Positions 1 through 8,025 of a DNA stretch of 15,378 bases are shown here, piece by piece. The position numbers were made by a program, and so were the translations under genes. How positions within the stretch are numbered: position 1 is the first letter of the stretch; every line of letters begins with the position of its first letter. Origin of the DNA: Gracilaria caudata (taxonomy: Eukaryota > Rhodophyta > Florideophyceae > Gracilariales > Gracilariaceae); contig JASCIV010000642.1 of NCBI GenBank assembly GCA_030374735.1, positions 1 through 15,378 on the forward strand. The letters are read 5' to 3'. The notes below the pieces were generated by a model. That model was not told where the DNA came from, did not search any database, and saw only the letters and a list, made by a program, of their open reading frames with translations.

Positions 1-2
1 GC

Positions 3-998
3 CCCGAACCCACCCCCGCTCCGGAGCCGCAATCTACTCCTGTCGCGTCTCAACCTGCCACATCTTCCGCCGCAGAGCCCTCGGGCTCTAGTTCCTTAGT
101 CGTCGGTCAGGAGTACGAGCAAACAGTGCGCCGAATTTGTGAAATGGGATTCCCGGAGGCTGAAGTCAAGAAAGCTCTGCGTGCCGCTTTCAACAACCCA
201 GATCGAGCCGTAGACTATCTGTTTAATGGAATTCCTGAAAGCGCAATGCCGTCCGCTCCACCTGCTGCATTCCCCGCTGCCACGCCACCACCTCAACCGG
301 CTGCTACAACTGGTGCTACGCCGAATCAGTCTGAACCAAATGCACCTGCCGCTGGTCAGCAGACTTCTACTCGCTCTGCTGCCGCCGCCACCCCTTTCAA
401 TATGTTTGAGGCTGCCGGTAACTCTCCCAGCGCTGGCGGCGGCGGTGGTAGCGGCAGTCTCGACTTTCTCCGATCTGTTCCTCAATTCAACCTCATGAGA
501 CGCTTAATTCAATCAAATCCGGCAGTGCTTCCTCAGCTTCTGCAGCAACTTGAGAACGTCAACCCCTCATTGATGGCTCTCATTGAAGATAATCAGGCAG
601 AATTCACAAGGCTCATCAATGAACCGATCCCGGAAGGAGAGGATGGCGGTGACGCCGCCATGGAGCAATTGGCGCAAGCCATGGCGGGGGCAGGTGGTGG
701 TAGGGAGGGCCCAGGCCCGGGGCAAATACTCGTCACCGAGGAAGAACATGAACAGCTACATCGACTGAATGAATTGGCCGCTGGATTCGGGCTTGAAAGA
801 GCTCAGGTCGTTGAAACGTGGCTGGCTTGCGATCGCAACGAAAATCTTGCCGCGAACTACTTGGTAGAGAATGCCGAGCAACTCCGAGCTGATCAAGCGG
901 CAAACGCTGCCGCCGCTAACGCCGCCGCTGAACAGGACAACAGTGGTCAGAATCAATCCGACCGACCTGACCAAGGAAATCAGGGCCCTCCTGCTTGA
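3..998 (+). CDS. RAD23: RAD23 ubiquitin-receptor / nucleotide excision repair protein, 5'-partial
   Basis: RAD23 carries ubiquitylated proteins to the proteasome and stabilises the XPC/Rad4 damage sensor. The frame is open from the left edge with no stop, so the gene begins outside the window and the N-terminal ubiquitin-like domain is not visible. The GTG at 126 is an ordinary Val codon inside the first UBA domain, not a start. Visible in order: a Pro/Ser/Ala-rich linker; UBA1 (about 108-230, with ALRAAFNNPDRAVDYL and the GIP end); a second Pro/Ala/Gln linker; the XPC-binding STI1-type domain (about 459-630, LDFLRSVPQFNLMRRLIQ and NEPIPE); a Gly-rich linker; and UBA2 (about 735-880, ending CDRNENLAANYL). 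After UBA2 comes a tail of about 40 residues rich in Ala, Asn and Gln, longer than in typical homologues. UBA2 also appears about four residues longer than usual around its first loop. Stop is TGA at 996. The domain order makes the identification firm. Confidence 0.95.
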   Translation, partial: PEPTPAPEPQSTPVASQPATSSAAEPSGSSSLVVGQEYEQTVRRICEMGFPEAEVKKALRAAFNNPDRAVDYLFNGIPESAMPSAPPAAFPAATPPPQPAATTGATPNQSEPNAPAAGQQTSTRSAAAATPFNMFEAAGNSPSAGGGGGSGSLDFLRSVPQFNLMRRLIQSNPAVLPQLLQQLENVNPSLMALIEDNQAEFTRLINEPIPEGEDGGDAAMEQLAQAMAGAGGGREGPGPGQILVTEEEHEQLHRLNELAAGFGLERAQVVETWLACDRNENLAANYLVENAEQLRADQAANAAAANAAAEQDNSGQNQSDRPDQGNQGPPA

Positions 999-1277
999 AA
1001 CGGTGCCGAGCCTTCTTATACTTTGAAAGCCTAAATCATTCGCTAACAGTCAATGCAGCACTCCAGGTTCAAGTCGGCCGTCTACACCGTCCTCGAGCGT
1101 TTTGAGAGGCTGTGTATGTTCGTAAGGTGCAGACGGCACACGACTAGTGTAGTTGCACATACGTTCAACTATCATGTCAGAAGCGAAATTATACGCCTAC
1201 ATACACAGTGGCAGAGTTTAGACTTGCGTATTACCTTTTTTACAATTGGCACCGTGCTGTCTTGTGCAAGCCTGAGC
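999..1277. other. Convergent 3' intergenic region RAD23 / ITFG1
   Basis: This is 279 bp between the stop codons of two converging genes, so it must hold both 3' ends. I see no AATAAA hexamer, hairpin or conserved ORF. A short open frame on the plus strand (1053 onward) runs into the antisense of ITFG1 and looks like chance. Confidence 0.6.
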
Positions 1278-3326
1278 TTAGGTGTACCCAAAGTCAAACT
1301 TTCCAGGCTTTTCCTCTCTTCCTTGTACTGTATGAATGTACAGGATAGCGAAGAAGAGCAGTACCAAAGTCACGCACAATACGAATACGATTCGTTTCAT
1401 CTGTCCATCCCGTCCCCTGGATAGGTATGATACTTTCCATTTCACTCCTCCTTGAGCCCTGCGCCCTTGTGGCCAGATCACGGCTAGAGCATTCGGCATT
1501 AAACTCGTCCATGTTCTCACCCCTCCTGATCCGCCCATGGCCATCTCTTCGATGTAATTTGCGATGCGAGTTATTCCAAACAGACATGAACACGGTTGCA
1601 GGGAGAGAACGCTGGTTTGTGGGCACTGCGTGCACGTATGAGTTTCGCGCCCAAAGCGCCCACCATATGAAACCTTGAAGGTGTTGCCTGGCAGTGGCGA
1701 AAAGGCTTGAATCCCTCCTGTCTTTGATTTCCAACCTCTGTGAGCGGCGTTTACTCCAGTTGCTTTGAAATACACAGCGTCCTCCTTGTCTTGATAACTG
1801 TTCCATATCAGTCTGGTCCCATGACGCTGCGATATTAGAAGATCCTGCCGCCCGCTTTCGTCTAGGTCAATGAAAGCAGCTGCGATAGGATCCTCCAGAT
1901 TGTACAGTATTGGAGTCTCACTAAACCTACTGAAGTGCAAATGCTTCTTTTTGGGCTCATGCCCACTTCCAAGCTTTCCAGTCAGTGGGAAAAGAACGCG
2001 TTCGACAAATTTGTCTGGTCTTGGGTACCACATAGCGTTCGAATCAGTAGAAGCGCCTGCGTATAGGCTTAGAGTGCCGCTATCTCCGTCGATGAGAAGC
2101 AAATCCAGTTTCCCGTCATAATTGAAATCTCCGGTGCGAATACGGCTCTGTAGACGCATTGAACCAAACAGAGTATCAGAGACGTGAACATCTGCAAGTG
2201 CAACATGTGTTTCATAGTGCCAGGAGGGGTCAACGGAGCAAAGCTTCTTCTCGTAATATGGACGTCTAACGTTGTACGAAATCCTCACCTCACCTTGAAG
2301 GCGATTTGCAACCGCGATGTCAATTGCACCATCTGCATTAAAATCAGCGAATGTGGCCTGGCCGTCTCCATGAGACGGATCCCACACCGATGAGTTCAGT
2401 ATCAGTACTTTAAACGGATCTAATGCTTTCGACGTGTTTGAGAAGTTGTGAGGATCTTTCTTGAACCTTTGCTGACCATAAACCCAGCGTGAGGAACTTT
2501 TTTCGTGCAAGCCCCGATTGAACCACACCTCTAGTCCGCACGAAGAGGAGACGACAAAATCTGGTTCACAGTCACCATCAATATCAACGAAGGCATTGGA
2601 GTTTACCGGCGTGGTTGGAACGCATTGATCATATGGTGGTTCGGGCCTCCAAATCGTTTTCGTAAAGCGTCCAGGGGGTCCGTTTATGTAAAACACTCGC
2701 TCGGATTGATCAGAAATAAAGAAGATATCACTGTGCATATCATCGTTCGCATCCATGATTAACATGTTCGGTGTGAGCCCCGGAAGAACCCTGTCAAAGC
2801 GCAGACACCCGAAACCATCTCCTCGTAAAATCAATCCAACGTGAGAGCCATCCGGAAGGAGAACATTGACAAGGACATCGAGAAATCCGTCGGAATTGGC
2901 ATCGAAAGGAGCCGCAGAGACAATTCTAGCCTCAGGCGATGCGCCTGGAATAGAGTTGAGGTTCAATACACTTCTGAAAGTTGAATTAGAAGAACAAGTA
3001 CCGCGATTGAAAGAGTACTTATGATGATTCCATACCAAAACCTGAAGGGAGCGCATCACTCTGGTGTGAGGTACGACGAGTAGGTCGACATAACGGTCGG
3101 CAGTGAAGTCACCAACTGCTACCACTGAGCCAGCAGCATCTCCTAAGCCAAGGTAATCACTTTGGTCTGTGAATAATTCTGATGATAGAAGAGATCCCGA
3201 ATGTGGATTTGGCGGTGGACGCGGGATGTCACGAGGTTGCGTGTTAAAAATGGCAGAAGAGGCTATGTGTAAGACGATAAACAAAGTGTACAGAAGAATG
3301 AACATTTGGTTGCGAGGAAGAAGCAT
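1278..3326 (-). CDS. ITFG1: ITFG1/TIP-like single-pass membrane protein with FG-GAP beta-propeller
   Basis: This is a 682-residue relative of T-cell immunomodulatory protein (ITFG1, also called LINKIN in animals), a type I membrane protein with a large extracellular or luminal beta-propeller. An N-terminal signal peptide is visible (hydrophobic stretch about residues 8-25, MFILLYTLFIVLHIASSA). Seven calcium-binding-type loops of the D-x-[DN]-x-D-G-x-x-D kind start at residues 73, 142, 192, 248, 328, 400 and 487, as expected for a seven-bladed FG-GAP/VCBS propeller. The loops at 73, 192 and 248 lack the Gly, so those blades are degenerate. A Cys-rich patch lies at 565-581, a transmembrane helix at about 645-664, and a short tail follows. 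N-glycosylation sequons occur at N114, N294, N297 and N311. The ATG at 3326 is chosen because it directly precedes the signal peptide. The family is widespread in eukaryotes, but its molecular role outside animals is poorly defined. Length is close to the animal proteins. Confidence 0.88.
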   Translation of the reverse strand: MLLPRNQMFILLYTLFIVLHIASSAIFNTQPRDIPRPPPNPHSGSLLSSELFTDQSDYLGLGDAAGSVVAVGDFTADRYVDLLVVPHTRVMRSLQVLVWNHHKYSFNRGTCSSNSTFRSVLNLNSIPGASPEARIVSAAPFDANSDGFLDVLVNVLLPDGSHVGLILRGDGFGCLRFDRVLPGLTPNMLIMDANDDMHSDIFFISDQSERVFYINGPPGRFTKTIWRPEPPYDQCVPTTPVNSNAFVDIDGDCEPDFVVSSSCGLEVWFNRGLHEKSSSRWVYGQQRFKKDPHNFSNTSKALDPFKVLILNSSVWDPSHGDGQATFADFNADGAIDIAVANRLQGEVRISYNVRRPYYEKKLCSVDPSWHYETHVALADVHVSDTLFGSMRLQSRIRTGDFNYDGKLDLLLIDGDSGTLSLYAGASTDSNAMWYPRPDKFVERVLFPLTGKLGSGHEPKKKHLHFSRFSETPILYNLEDPIAAAFIDLDESGRQDLLISQRHGTRLIWNSYQDKEDAVYFKATGVNAAHRGWKSKTGGIQAFSPLPGNTFKVSYGGRFGRETHTCTQCPQTSVLSLQPCSCLFGITRIANYIEEMAMGGSGGVRTWTSLMPNALAVIWPQGRRAQGGVKWKVSYLSRGRDGQMKRIVFVLCVTLVLLFFAILYIHTVQGREEKPGKFDFGYT

Positions 3327-3528
3327 TGTGTTTCATGAAGCTTTTCTATTTGCCAAGAAAGCATATGAGGTTGAAAGCGCTTTGAAGTGCTGGGTCAGCT
3401 GGCTGCATGGAAGCAACGGGTCCAAATCACGATTTGAGGAACAGTCAAGATGCGTCGTGTCTATCAACAAGACAGAACACAACGTCATTTTCACAAGCAT
3501 GGTCGCATCGGAAAACCAGTGTCTTCTC

Positions 3529-3534
3529 TTTATA
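3529..3534 (-). promoter_or_regulatory. Candidate TATA element for ITFG1
   Basis: On the minus strand this reads TATAAA, followed by GAG, about 200 bp upstream of the ITFG1 ATG. It is the best TATA match on that side of the divergent region. It is an inference from sequence only: the distance implies a leader of roughly 170 nt, and TATA use in this organism is unknown. Confidence 0.25.
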
Positions 3535-4179
3535 GTTAATTCGAATTATTCGCCAGTTCAATGCGTGTAGAAGGTTGTGGTAACTTAGGGATAACTTCAC
3601 GGGATTGTAGTATTTCTCGGACGGCAGTCCGCATCTCACCCATCGATCTCTCCGGCGCGGGTAACGTTCAAGGGATTTTCAGTTTCCCAGAAAGCTCCCC
3701 CATGTTATTGTTTTGTTACTGGTGATATTAGCTTTTCTTCTTGCAGGAGCACGCAATTGCTAGTGGGATGTGATAAGTTCTTACATTTCGAACTTCACTT
3801 AACAGTATTGCTCTCTGAATACGTGCAAGGCGCACTCGGCGATGAAGGGATTTCGGATTCCGAATCTCACACTACAGAACAAGAAATGCATTGGCCGAAA
3901 TGTTTCGTGCTGTTTGGAGTGAAGCTAGCGAGCCGCTTGTATTCACACTCTTAAGCAAAGCCTTCGGCAGATTGGAACTACGTGTACGCACAAGGGGAAA
4001 GACTTGTCCTCTTACCCTTGTCCGGAGGTTGCCACTGTTCCAGATGGCGGATCTAAGATGGATAGACTGACGAGGTGCGCAATGATCCGCCATGTCGAAT
4101 TGAAGTTGCGGGGAATGGCCCAACTGTCAGCTCTGTTCACCAGATTTTGCAGATTTTGTCATTCGTCCAATGTGTCTGT

Positions 4180-4239
4180 AGCATTTCTCGTCGTGCGCTG
4201 GTCCAGCTCCAGCTGGTCCAGCGCACGACGAGAAATGCT
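4180..4239. repeat. 60-bp near-perfect inverted repeat (29-bp arms, 2-bp centre)
   Basis: The left arm 4180-4208 begins AGCATTTCTCGTCGTGC and the right arm 4211-4239 is its reverse complement with one T/T mismatch (4202 against 4217). Only CC at 4209-4210 separates them. A weaker outer pairing continues at 4167-4175 against 4253-4261 (8 of 9 bases), beyond an unpaired stretch that is longer on the right. It lies 165 bp upstream of the AsnRS ATG, so it is in the promoter or the 5' leader. As RNA it would form a stem of about 28 bp with a 4-nt loop; as DNA it could extrude a cruciform. No terminal repeats or target-site duplications suggest a transposon. Confidence 0.9.
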
Positions 4240-4290
4240 GCGTTGACGTCGAACGCATTGGCAACTGAGAACAAGCACGCCGCCGTGGGC

Positions 4291-4301
4291 AATAAATAAA
4301 A
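4291..4301 (+). promoter_or_regulatory. Candidate TATA-like element for AsnRS
   Basis: AATAAATAAAA lies about 105 bp upstream of the AsnRS ATG in an otherwise mixed sequence, downstream of the large palindrome. It is flanked by TGGGC and GCCCA, which could pair as a 5-bp stem enclosing the AT-rich core. It could act as a TATA-type core promoter element. It could equally be a poly(A)-like or incidental AT run. Confidence 0.3.
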
Positions 4302-4404
4302 GCCCAACGGGCCTATCATCGAAGGCTTGATCGCTCTCTTCACCATCCCCTGCCAGCTGTTACTAGCTAACTCCGCTTCACATCACGAACTTCTTGAAGG
4401 TATC

Positions 4405-6003
4405 ATGGCGCCGATAACAGAGCCTGGACCGACCGTAGAGGAAGGTGAGTTCCACAAGATGACACTTGACACCTTCGTCGCAATGTCCGAGGACGACCGG
4501 GCGAAGATGAGTGCCACGGCTCGGAAGAAGTGGCTCAAACTGGAGAAGAAGGCTCAAGATAAATCACGCAAAGAGGAAGAGGCCAAGGAGCGCGCCGCCG
4601 CCGAGAATGCAGCGCGTCTAGAACGCGCGAAGCAGATCAAAATTGAGCAGGATCCTTCACTACCGGAGGCCAAACAGGTGAAGATCCGAGATCTAGGCAA
4701 ATATGTAGACCAGCGCGTCAAGGTATATGGATGGGTCCACCATCTTCGTGCAGATGGTAAGAAGTTGTGGTTCATTGACCTGCGAGATGGTACCGGATTT
4801 GCTCAGGTTGTTCTTACGGGCAATATGTGCATGACGTACGATGCGGCAACCCTGTATCGCGAGGCAGCTATTGCTGTGTACGGAAAGTGGATTAAGGATG
4901 AACAGGGTCGTGCTCAGGGATCCTTCCCAGGCTTTGAGCTTGCTGCCGACTATTGGGAGTTGGTTGGTGCTAGCTGTGCTGACATCGACATGCTGTTCAC
5001 CAAAGACAGCAACCCTGATATTCTTATGAACCAGCGCCATCTTGTTCTTAGAGGTTCAAAGGCTTCTTCAATCATGAGAATGCGATCTATCATCACACAT
5101 TGCTTCAGAGAACACTTCTTCGATCGCGGCTACACTGAGCTCTCCCCGCCCACTCTTGTTAACACCCAGTGCGAAGGAGGTTCTACGCTGTTCAACTTCA
5201 AATATTTTGAAGACCAGGGTTATCTGACACAGAGTTCTCAGCTTTACTTGGAAACTGGTATTGCTGCAGTCAACGACTGTTTTTGTATCCTTCCCAGTTA
5301 CAGAGCGGAAAAGAGCCAAACCAGACGACATCTGGCTGAGTTTCATCACATCGAAGCCGAGCGTCCATTCATCACCTTCGAAGATCTTTTGGAAACTATC
5401 GAAGACCTTGTCTGTGATGTTATCGATAGAGTGGGAAAGAAGATGGAGGGTGAAATGGACACGTTCCTACGTGCGTCAGCAGGGAAACCTATTCCAAAAT
5501 TGGAAAGGCCATTCTTGAGGATGACCTACGAGGATGCGGTTCAGTACTGCCGCGACCACGAGATCTACAAGGACCCCGAAACGAAGGAACATTTCGAGTT
5601 TGGGGATGATATTCCGGAAAAACCTGAGCGAGAGATGACCGATCAAATAAACAGACCTATCATGCTCATCAAGTTCCCGGCATCGCTGAAGAGTTTCTAT
5701 ATGCAGAAGTGTGAGGATGATAAGCGTTTAACTGAATCGGTCGATCTTTTGCTACCTGGTGTGGGCGAAGTTGTGGGTGGATCGATGCGTATGTGGAATG
5801 CCGACGAGCTCATGGAAGCTTACAAGAAAGAGAACATGGATCCAGCTCCCTACTACTGGTTTACTGATCAGAGGAAGTATGGTTCATGTCCTCATGGAGG
5901 CTACGGCCTTGGACTGGAGAGGTTCATTTGTGCTCTTCTTGGCATTCACCATATTCGTGACGCCTGTCTATATCCTCGCTACCGTGGACGCATCTCTCCG
6001 TGA
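4405..6003 (+). CDS. NARS1: Asparaginyl-tRNA synthetase, cytoplasmic type (class IIb)
   Basis: This enzyme charges tRNA-Asn with asparagine using ATP in the cytosol. The ATG at 4405 (context ATC-ATG-G) gives 532 residues, close to the animal enzyme. The frame stays open upstream to 4300 but offers only a TTG at 4327. Visible in order: a Lys/Glu-rich helix at about 40-80, the remainder of the eukaryote-specific N-terminal extension, ending IEQDPSLPE; the OB-fold anticodon-binding domain at about 92-190 (RVKVYGWVHHLR); then the class II catalytic core with EGGSTLFNFKYF (257-268), QSSQLYLET (276-284), motif 2 SYRAEKSQTRRHLAEFHHIE (298-317) and motif 3 GGYGLGLERF (498-507). The C-terminus CLYPRYRGRISP is AsnRS-like and separates it from AspRS. 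The N-terminal beta-rich part of the animal extension seems shortened. It is divergent from ITFG1 and convergent with the capping enzyme. Whether the organism has another AsnRS for organelles cannot be seen here. Confidence 0.95.
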   Translation: MAPITEPGPTVEEGEFHKMTLDTFVAMSEDDRAKMSATARKKWLKLEKKAQDKSRKEEEAKERAAAENAARLERAKQIKIEQDPSLPEAKQVKIRDLGKYVDQRVKVYGWVHHLRADGKKLWFIDLRDGTGFAQVVLTGNMCMTYDAATLYREAAIAVYGKWIKDEQGRAQGSFPGFELAADYWELVGASCADIDMLFTKDSNPDILMNQRHLVLRGSKASSIMRMRSIITHCFREHFFDRGYTELSPPTLVNTQCEGGSTLFNFKYFEDQGYLTQSSQLYLETGIAAVNDCFCILPSYRAEKSQTRRHLAEFHHIEAERPFITFEDLLETIEDLVCDVIDRVGKKMEGEMDTFLRASAGKPIPKLERPFLRMTYEDAVQYCRDHEIYKDPETKEHFEFGDDIPEKPEREMTDQINRPIMLIKFPASLKSFYMQKCEDDKRLTESVDLLLPGVGEVVGGSMRMWNADELMEAYKKENMDPAPYYWFTDQRKYGSCPHGGYGLGLERFICALLGIHHIRDACLYPRYRGRISP

Positions 6004-6460
6004 TCAGCTTTGCTCATGAAAATTGCTCAATGAAGATGACGGACAGGAGCTCGTGCCAGAGCTTACGGAGTACTTCATCAACTCCTACCCGACTTTTTGA
6101 GCTTTGCCTTGAAGCTTCGGTAACTGCAGGCTTGATAAAAATACAATAAGCATGCGGAGCGACACTCGATTCTGCAGCTCGTGAGCACTACATATGACTG
6201 TAAAACTCTGTAAAGTACACAGTATCCCAGATATCTTCGTTTTTCTTTTGCTTCTATAGTAGTTGTTGCTCGGCCCGGTTGGCTCCAGCACAATGAGACG
6301 CGTCGTACGGTTAAGTGAGAGGAGATAAGTTTCTTTGGTACAATGAGATTGAATTCCACAAACAAGCTGTCCTCAGCGAGAGGTGGCTCTTGAGACCTGA
6401 AGCTCAGTACTTTCGTTTGCTTAGCGCTGGTCCTGCGCTGTGTGTTCCTGCAACTGGTCG
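6004..6460. other. Convergent 3' intergenic region AsnRS / capping enzyme
   Basis: This 457-bp spacer lies between two converging genes. I see no convincing ORF, hairpin or RNA gene. An AT-rich patch near 6130-6150 (GATAAAAATACAATAAG) lies about 130 bp past the AsnRS stop and is the likeliest place for its poly(A) signal, but no canonical AATAAA is present. Confidence 0.55.
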
Positions 6461-7810
6461 CTACACATCATCGGCGTACTCAACGGGAATACGGTCGCCA
6501 TCCATTCCATCTGCCAAGTCTCCATTTGCGACTGGATGTCGGCGGTGCCCCCGGCGCCCGCCGTCGCGACGCCGTGGAGGTGGTCCCATGAGCGGGATAG
6601 GAATCAACGATATTGAGGTGGTCACGAGATAATCGTGGTTGGTCTCATCAAAAAGATCGTTGCGAAATATACAAGCCTCTTGGTTTCGGGCATTAACTTC
6701 CACGAATTGACGCTCATGATCTGGAATAGGCTTTCTTGCTTTCTCAATGTGGGCGACGAACTCCTCTCTTTCCACCGATTCGACAATGGTCTCCAGGGTG
6801 TCAATAACTGTTGACGCAAAATTGGGACCGTCTTTGTCGTCGCGGATGCGAAGATATCTCCATTCACCGGCGTGTTTGTCGTAGGATAGTTCAACTACGG
6901 CTCCGTTGAAGCGATCGAATTCTGCGGCCCACTTGATTTTCTGCTTGGATGGGATGATGACCTCTCTGAGCCTAATAAGGCCGCGGTCGCCCTTGTACGC
7001 AATGTAAGGTTTTACAGTGGGCACGTTGCGTCGTTCATCGTGCGCTCGTTCCAATTGAAGGGTGAAATCGATAGAATTAAGGTGTGGAGGCTTCCACTTG
7101 AGCAGAGCTTCGCATTTCTTTGTCTTGTACGGAATGCCGACGGGCGCAAGGATTACGCCATCGTTTTCGTTGCATAGCACGCCGTCTCGTCTGTCATTGT
7201 TAACGTAGATATACTTACCTTGTTGATCTTTTTTAATGTGAGCAAACAAGCGCCGGATATCTTTCTTTTCGTAGTAGTCTTTGATGCGCAGACGCAAAAG
7301 ACCGGCGCAAAAAGGGGCCCACAGACGCGGGGCGGCAACGAAAACGGCGGCAGCATCCATGCGGGCGCGAAAGCCCTTCTGGGCGATGCCGAGGTCGCCA
7401 TTGATGGAGATGCAGTCGTAAATCAGATATTCGTACTGCTGAGTCATGAGGTTGAACGTGAGTTCGCCGTCCAAGATAGTATCCTGCTGCTGCTCGACGA
7501 AGCCGGGCGTGAGCACCTGCGGATACGGCTCGACGGCGTAGAAGTTCATGGTGCGATCTATGAGCAGCACGTTGTTGCTGACGGCGAACAGCATGTATCG
7601 GGTACCATCGGACTTCTCGAGCGCGACGTAGTCGTTGCTCTCGATCATGCCGAAGTGGCGGCGCGACAGCGTGAGCGGCATGGTGCCGGGGAAGCGGTAC
7701 ACGCGTTCGCGCGAGTTGGTGGCCTTCTGGATGAGCGCCTGAAAGTGGTCCTGAATCTGACGCAGCAACGGCTCGCTGCGGGGGACGGGCGCAAGTCCGA
7801 GCTCAGCCAT
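6461..7810 (-). CDS. mRNA capping enzyme, guanylyltransferase (monofunctional)
   Basis: The protein (449 residues) transfers GMP from GTP to the diphosphate end of nascent nuclear mRNA through a lysine-GMP intermediate. All nucleotidyltransferase motifs are visible: motif I EKSDGTRY with the nucleophile K66; motif III ILDGELTF (D114, E116); motif IIIa EYLIYDC (126-133); motif IV ENDGVILAP (215-223); motif V LLKWKPP (236-242); motif VI WRYLRIRDDKDGPN (317-330), in a C-terminal OB-fold. There is no N-terminal Cys-phosphatase-type RNA triphosphatase domain as in animals and plants, so this is the stand-alone form known from fungi and many protists, and a separate triphosphatase is expected. The last 40 residues are an Arg-rich then acidic tail, probably disordered. 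The ATG at 7810 has a strong context (GCC-ATG-G). It is divergent from MAEA across a shared GC-rich promoter. The 5' half of the gene is much more GC-rich than the 3' half. Confidence 0.93.
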   Translation of the reverse strand: MAELGLAPVPRSEPLLRQIQDHFQALIQKATNSRERVYRFPGTMPLTLSRRHFGMIESNDYVALEKSDGTRYMLFAVSNNVLLIDRTMNFYAVEPYPQVLTPGFVEQQQDTILDGELTFNLMTQQYEYLIYDCISINGDLGIAQKGFRARMDAAAVFVAAPRLWAPFCAGLLRLRIKDYYEKKDIRRLFAHIKKDQQGKYIYVNNDRRDGVLCNENDGVILAPVGIPYKTKKCEALLKWKPPHLNSIDFTLQLERAHDERRNVPTVKPYIAYKGDRGLIRLREVIIPSKQKIKWAAEFDRFNGAVVELSYDKHAGEWRYLRIRDDKDGPNFASTVIDTLETIVESVEREEFVAHIEKARKPIPDHERQFVEVNARNQEACIFRNDLFDETNHDYLVTTSISLIPIPLMGPPPRRRDGGRRGHRRHPVANGDLADGMDGDRIPVEYADDV

Positions 7811-7836
7811 GGCGTCGAGCTGCGGCGTCGAGCTGC
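7811..7836. repeat. Perfect 13-bp tandem duplication
   Basis: GGCGTCGAGCTGC occurs twice head-to-tail (7811-7823 and 7824-7836), immediately upstream of the capping-enzyme start codon, so it probably lies in that gene's 5' leader. Confidence 0.9.
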
Positions 7837-7870
7837 GCGCGCAGCGACCGTGGGCGCGCAGCGACCGTGC
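7837..7870. repeat. 17-bp tandem duplication, 16/17 identical
   Basis: GCGCGCAGCGACCGTGG at 7837-7853 is followed directly by a copy at 7854-7870 that differs only in its last base. It abuts the 13-bp tandem duplication, making two independent duplications side by side within 60 bp of the capping-enzyme ATG. Confidence 0.9.
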
Positions 7871-7990
7871 GTCTCAGGGGACGAGCGAAGCGACACGGGC
7901 GCGGGGGCACGAGCACGCGCGCGCGCCGCAGTGCGTTTTTGAACGCGGCGACGCGCGCGGCGCGTGCGACCGCGGAGGCGCGCGCTGTCC

Positions 7991-8025
7991 ATTGGGTGTT
8001 GCCAAAACGCGCGCGCGCCGATTGG
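7991..8025 (-). promoter_or_regulatory. Pair of reverse CCAAT boxes spaced 30 bp
   Basis: ATTGG occurs at 7991-7995 and again at 8021-8025. The 30-bp period is close to three helical turns, so both would face the same side of the DNA. NF-Y/HAP-type factors often act at such spaced CCAAT pairs. The match is short, so this is suggestive only. Confidence 0.4.

Larger units (their letters stand above)
3327..4404. other. Divergent intergenic region ITFG1 / AsnRS
   Basis: This 1,078-bp region must hold the promoters and leaders of ITFG1 (leftward) and AsnRS (rightward). Short open frames occur on both strands, but none looks like a protein family or is long enough to convince. The only strong structure is the palindrome at 4180-4239. 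Candidate TATA-like elements for both genes are listed separately. I found no tRNA or other RNA gene here. Confidence 0.6.

Noticed and set aside
3384..3431. Possible tRNA: TGGGTCAGCTGG resembling an A box and GGTCCAAATCA resembling a B box
   Set aside because: Neither a D stem nor an acceptor stem can be formed at the required positions, and both boxes carry mismatches.
3169..3570. 133-codon plus-strand frame antisense to the ITFG1 start
   Set aside because: It overlaps the ITFG1 signal peptide region antisense, and its peptide has no features of a real protein.
3586..3595. TAGGGATAAC, resembling the first half of the I-SceI homing site
   Set aside because: Only about half of the 18-bp site matches, with no endonuclease gene or intron nearby. 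It is chance similarity.
4180..4239. Palindrome as a transposon end or a Rho-independent terminator
   Set aside because: There are no flanking target duplications, transposase or T-run, and the setting is eukaryotic.
4137..4346. Short open frames on both strands through the palindrome, giving similar peptides
   Set aside because: The similarity of the two peptides is a trivial result of the inverted repeat, and neither continues into a protein family.
7220..7942. 240-codon plus-strand open frame over the capping enzyme start
   Set aside because: It is antisense to catalytic motifs of the capping enzyme and has no domain of its own.
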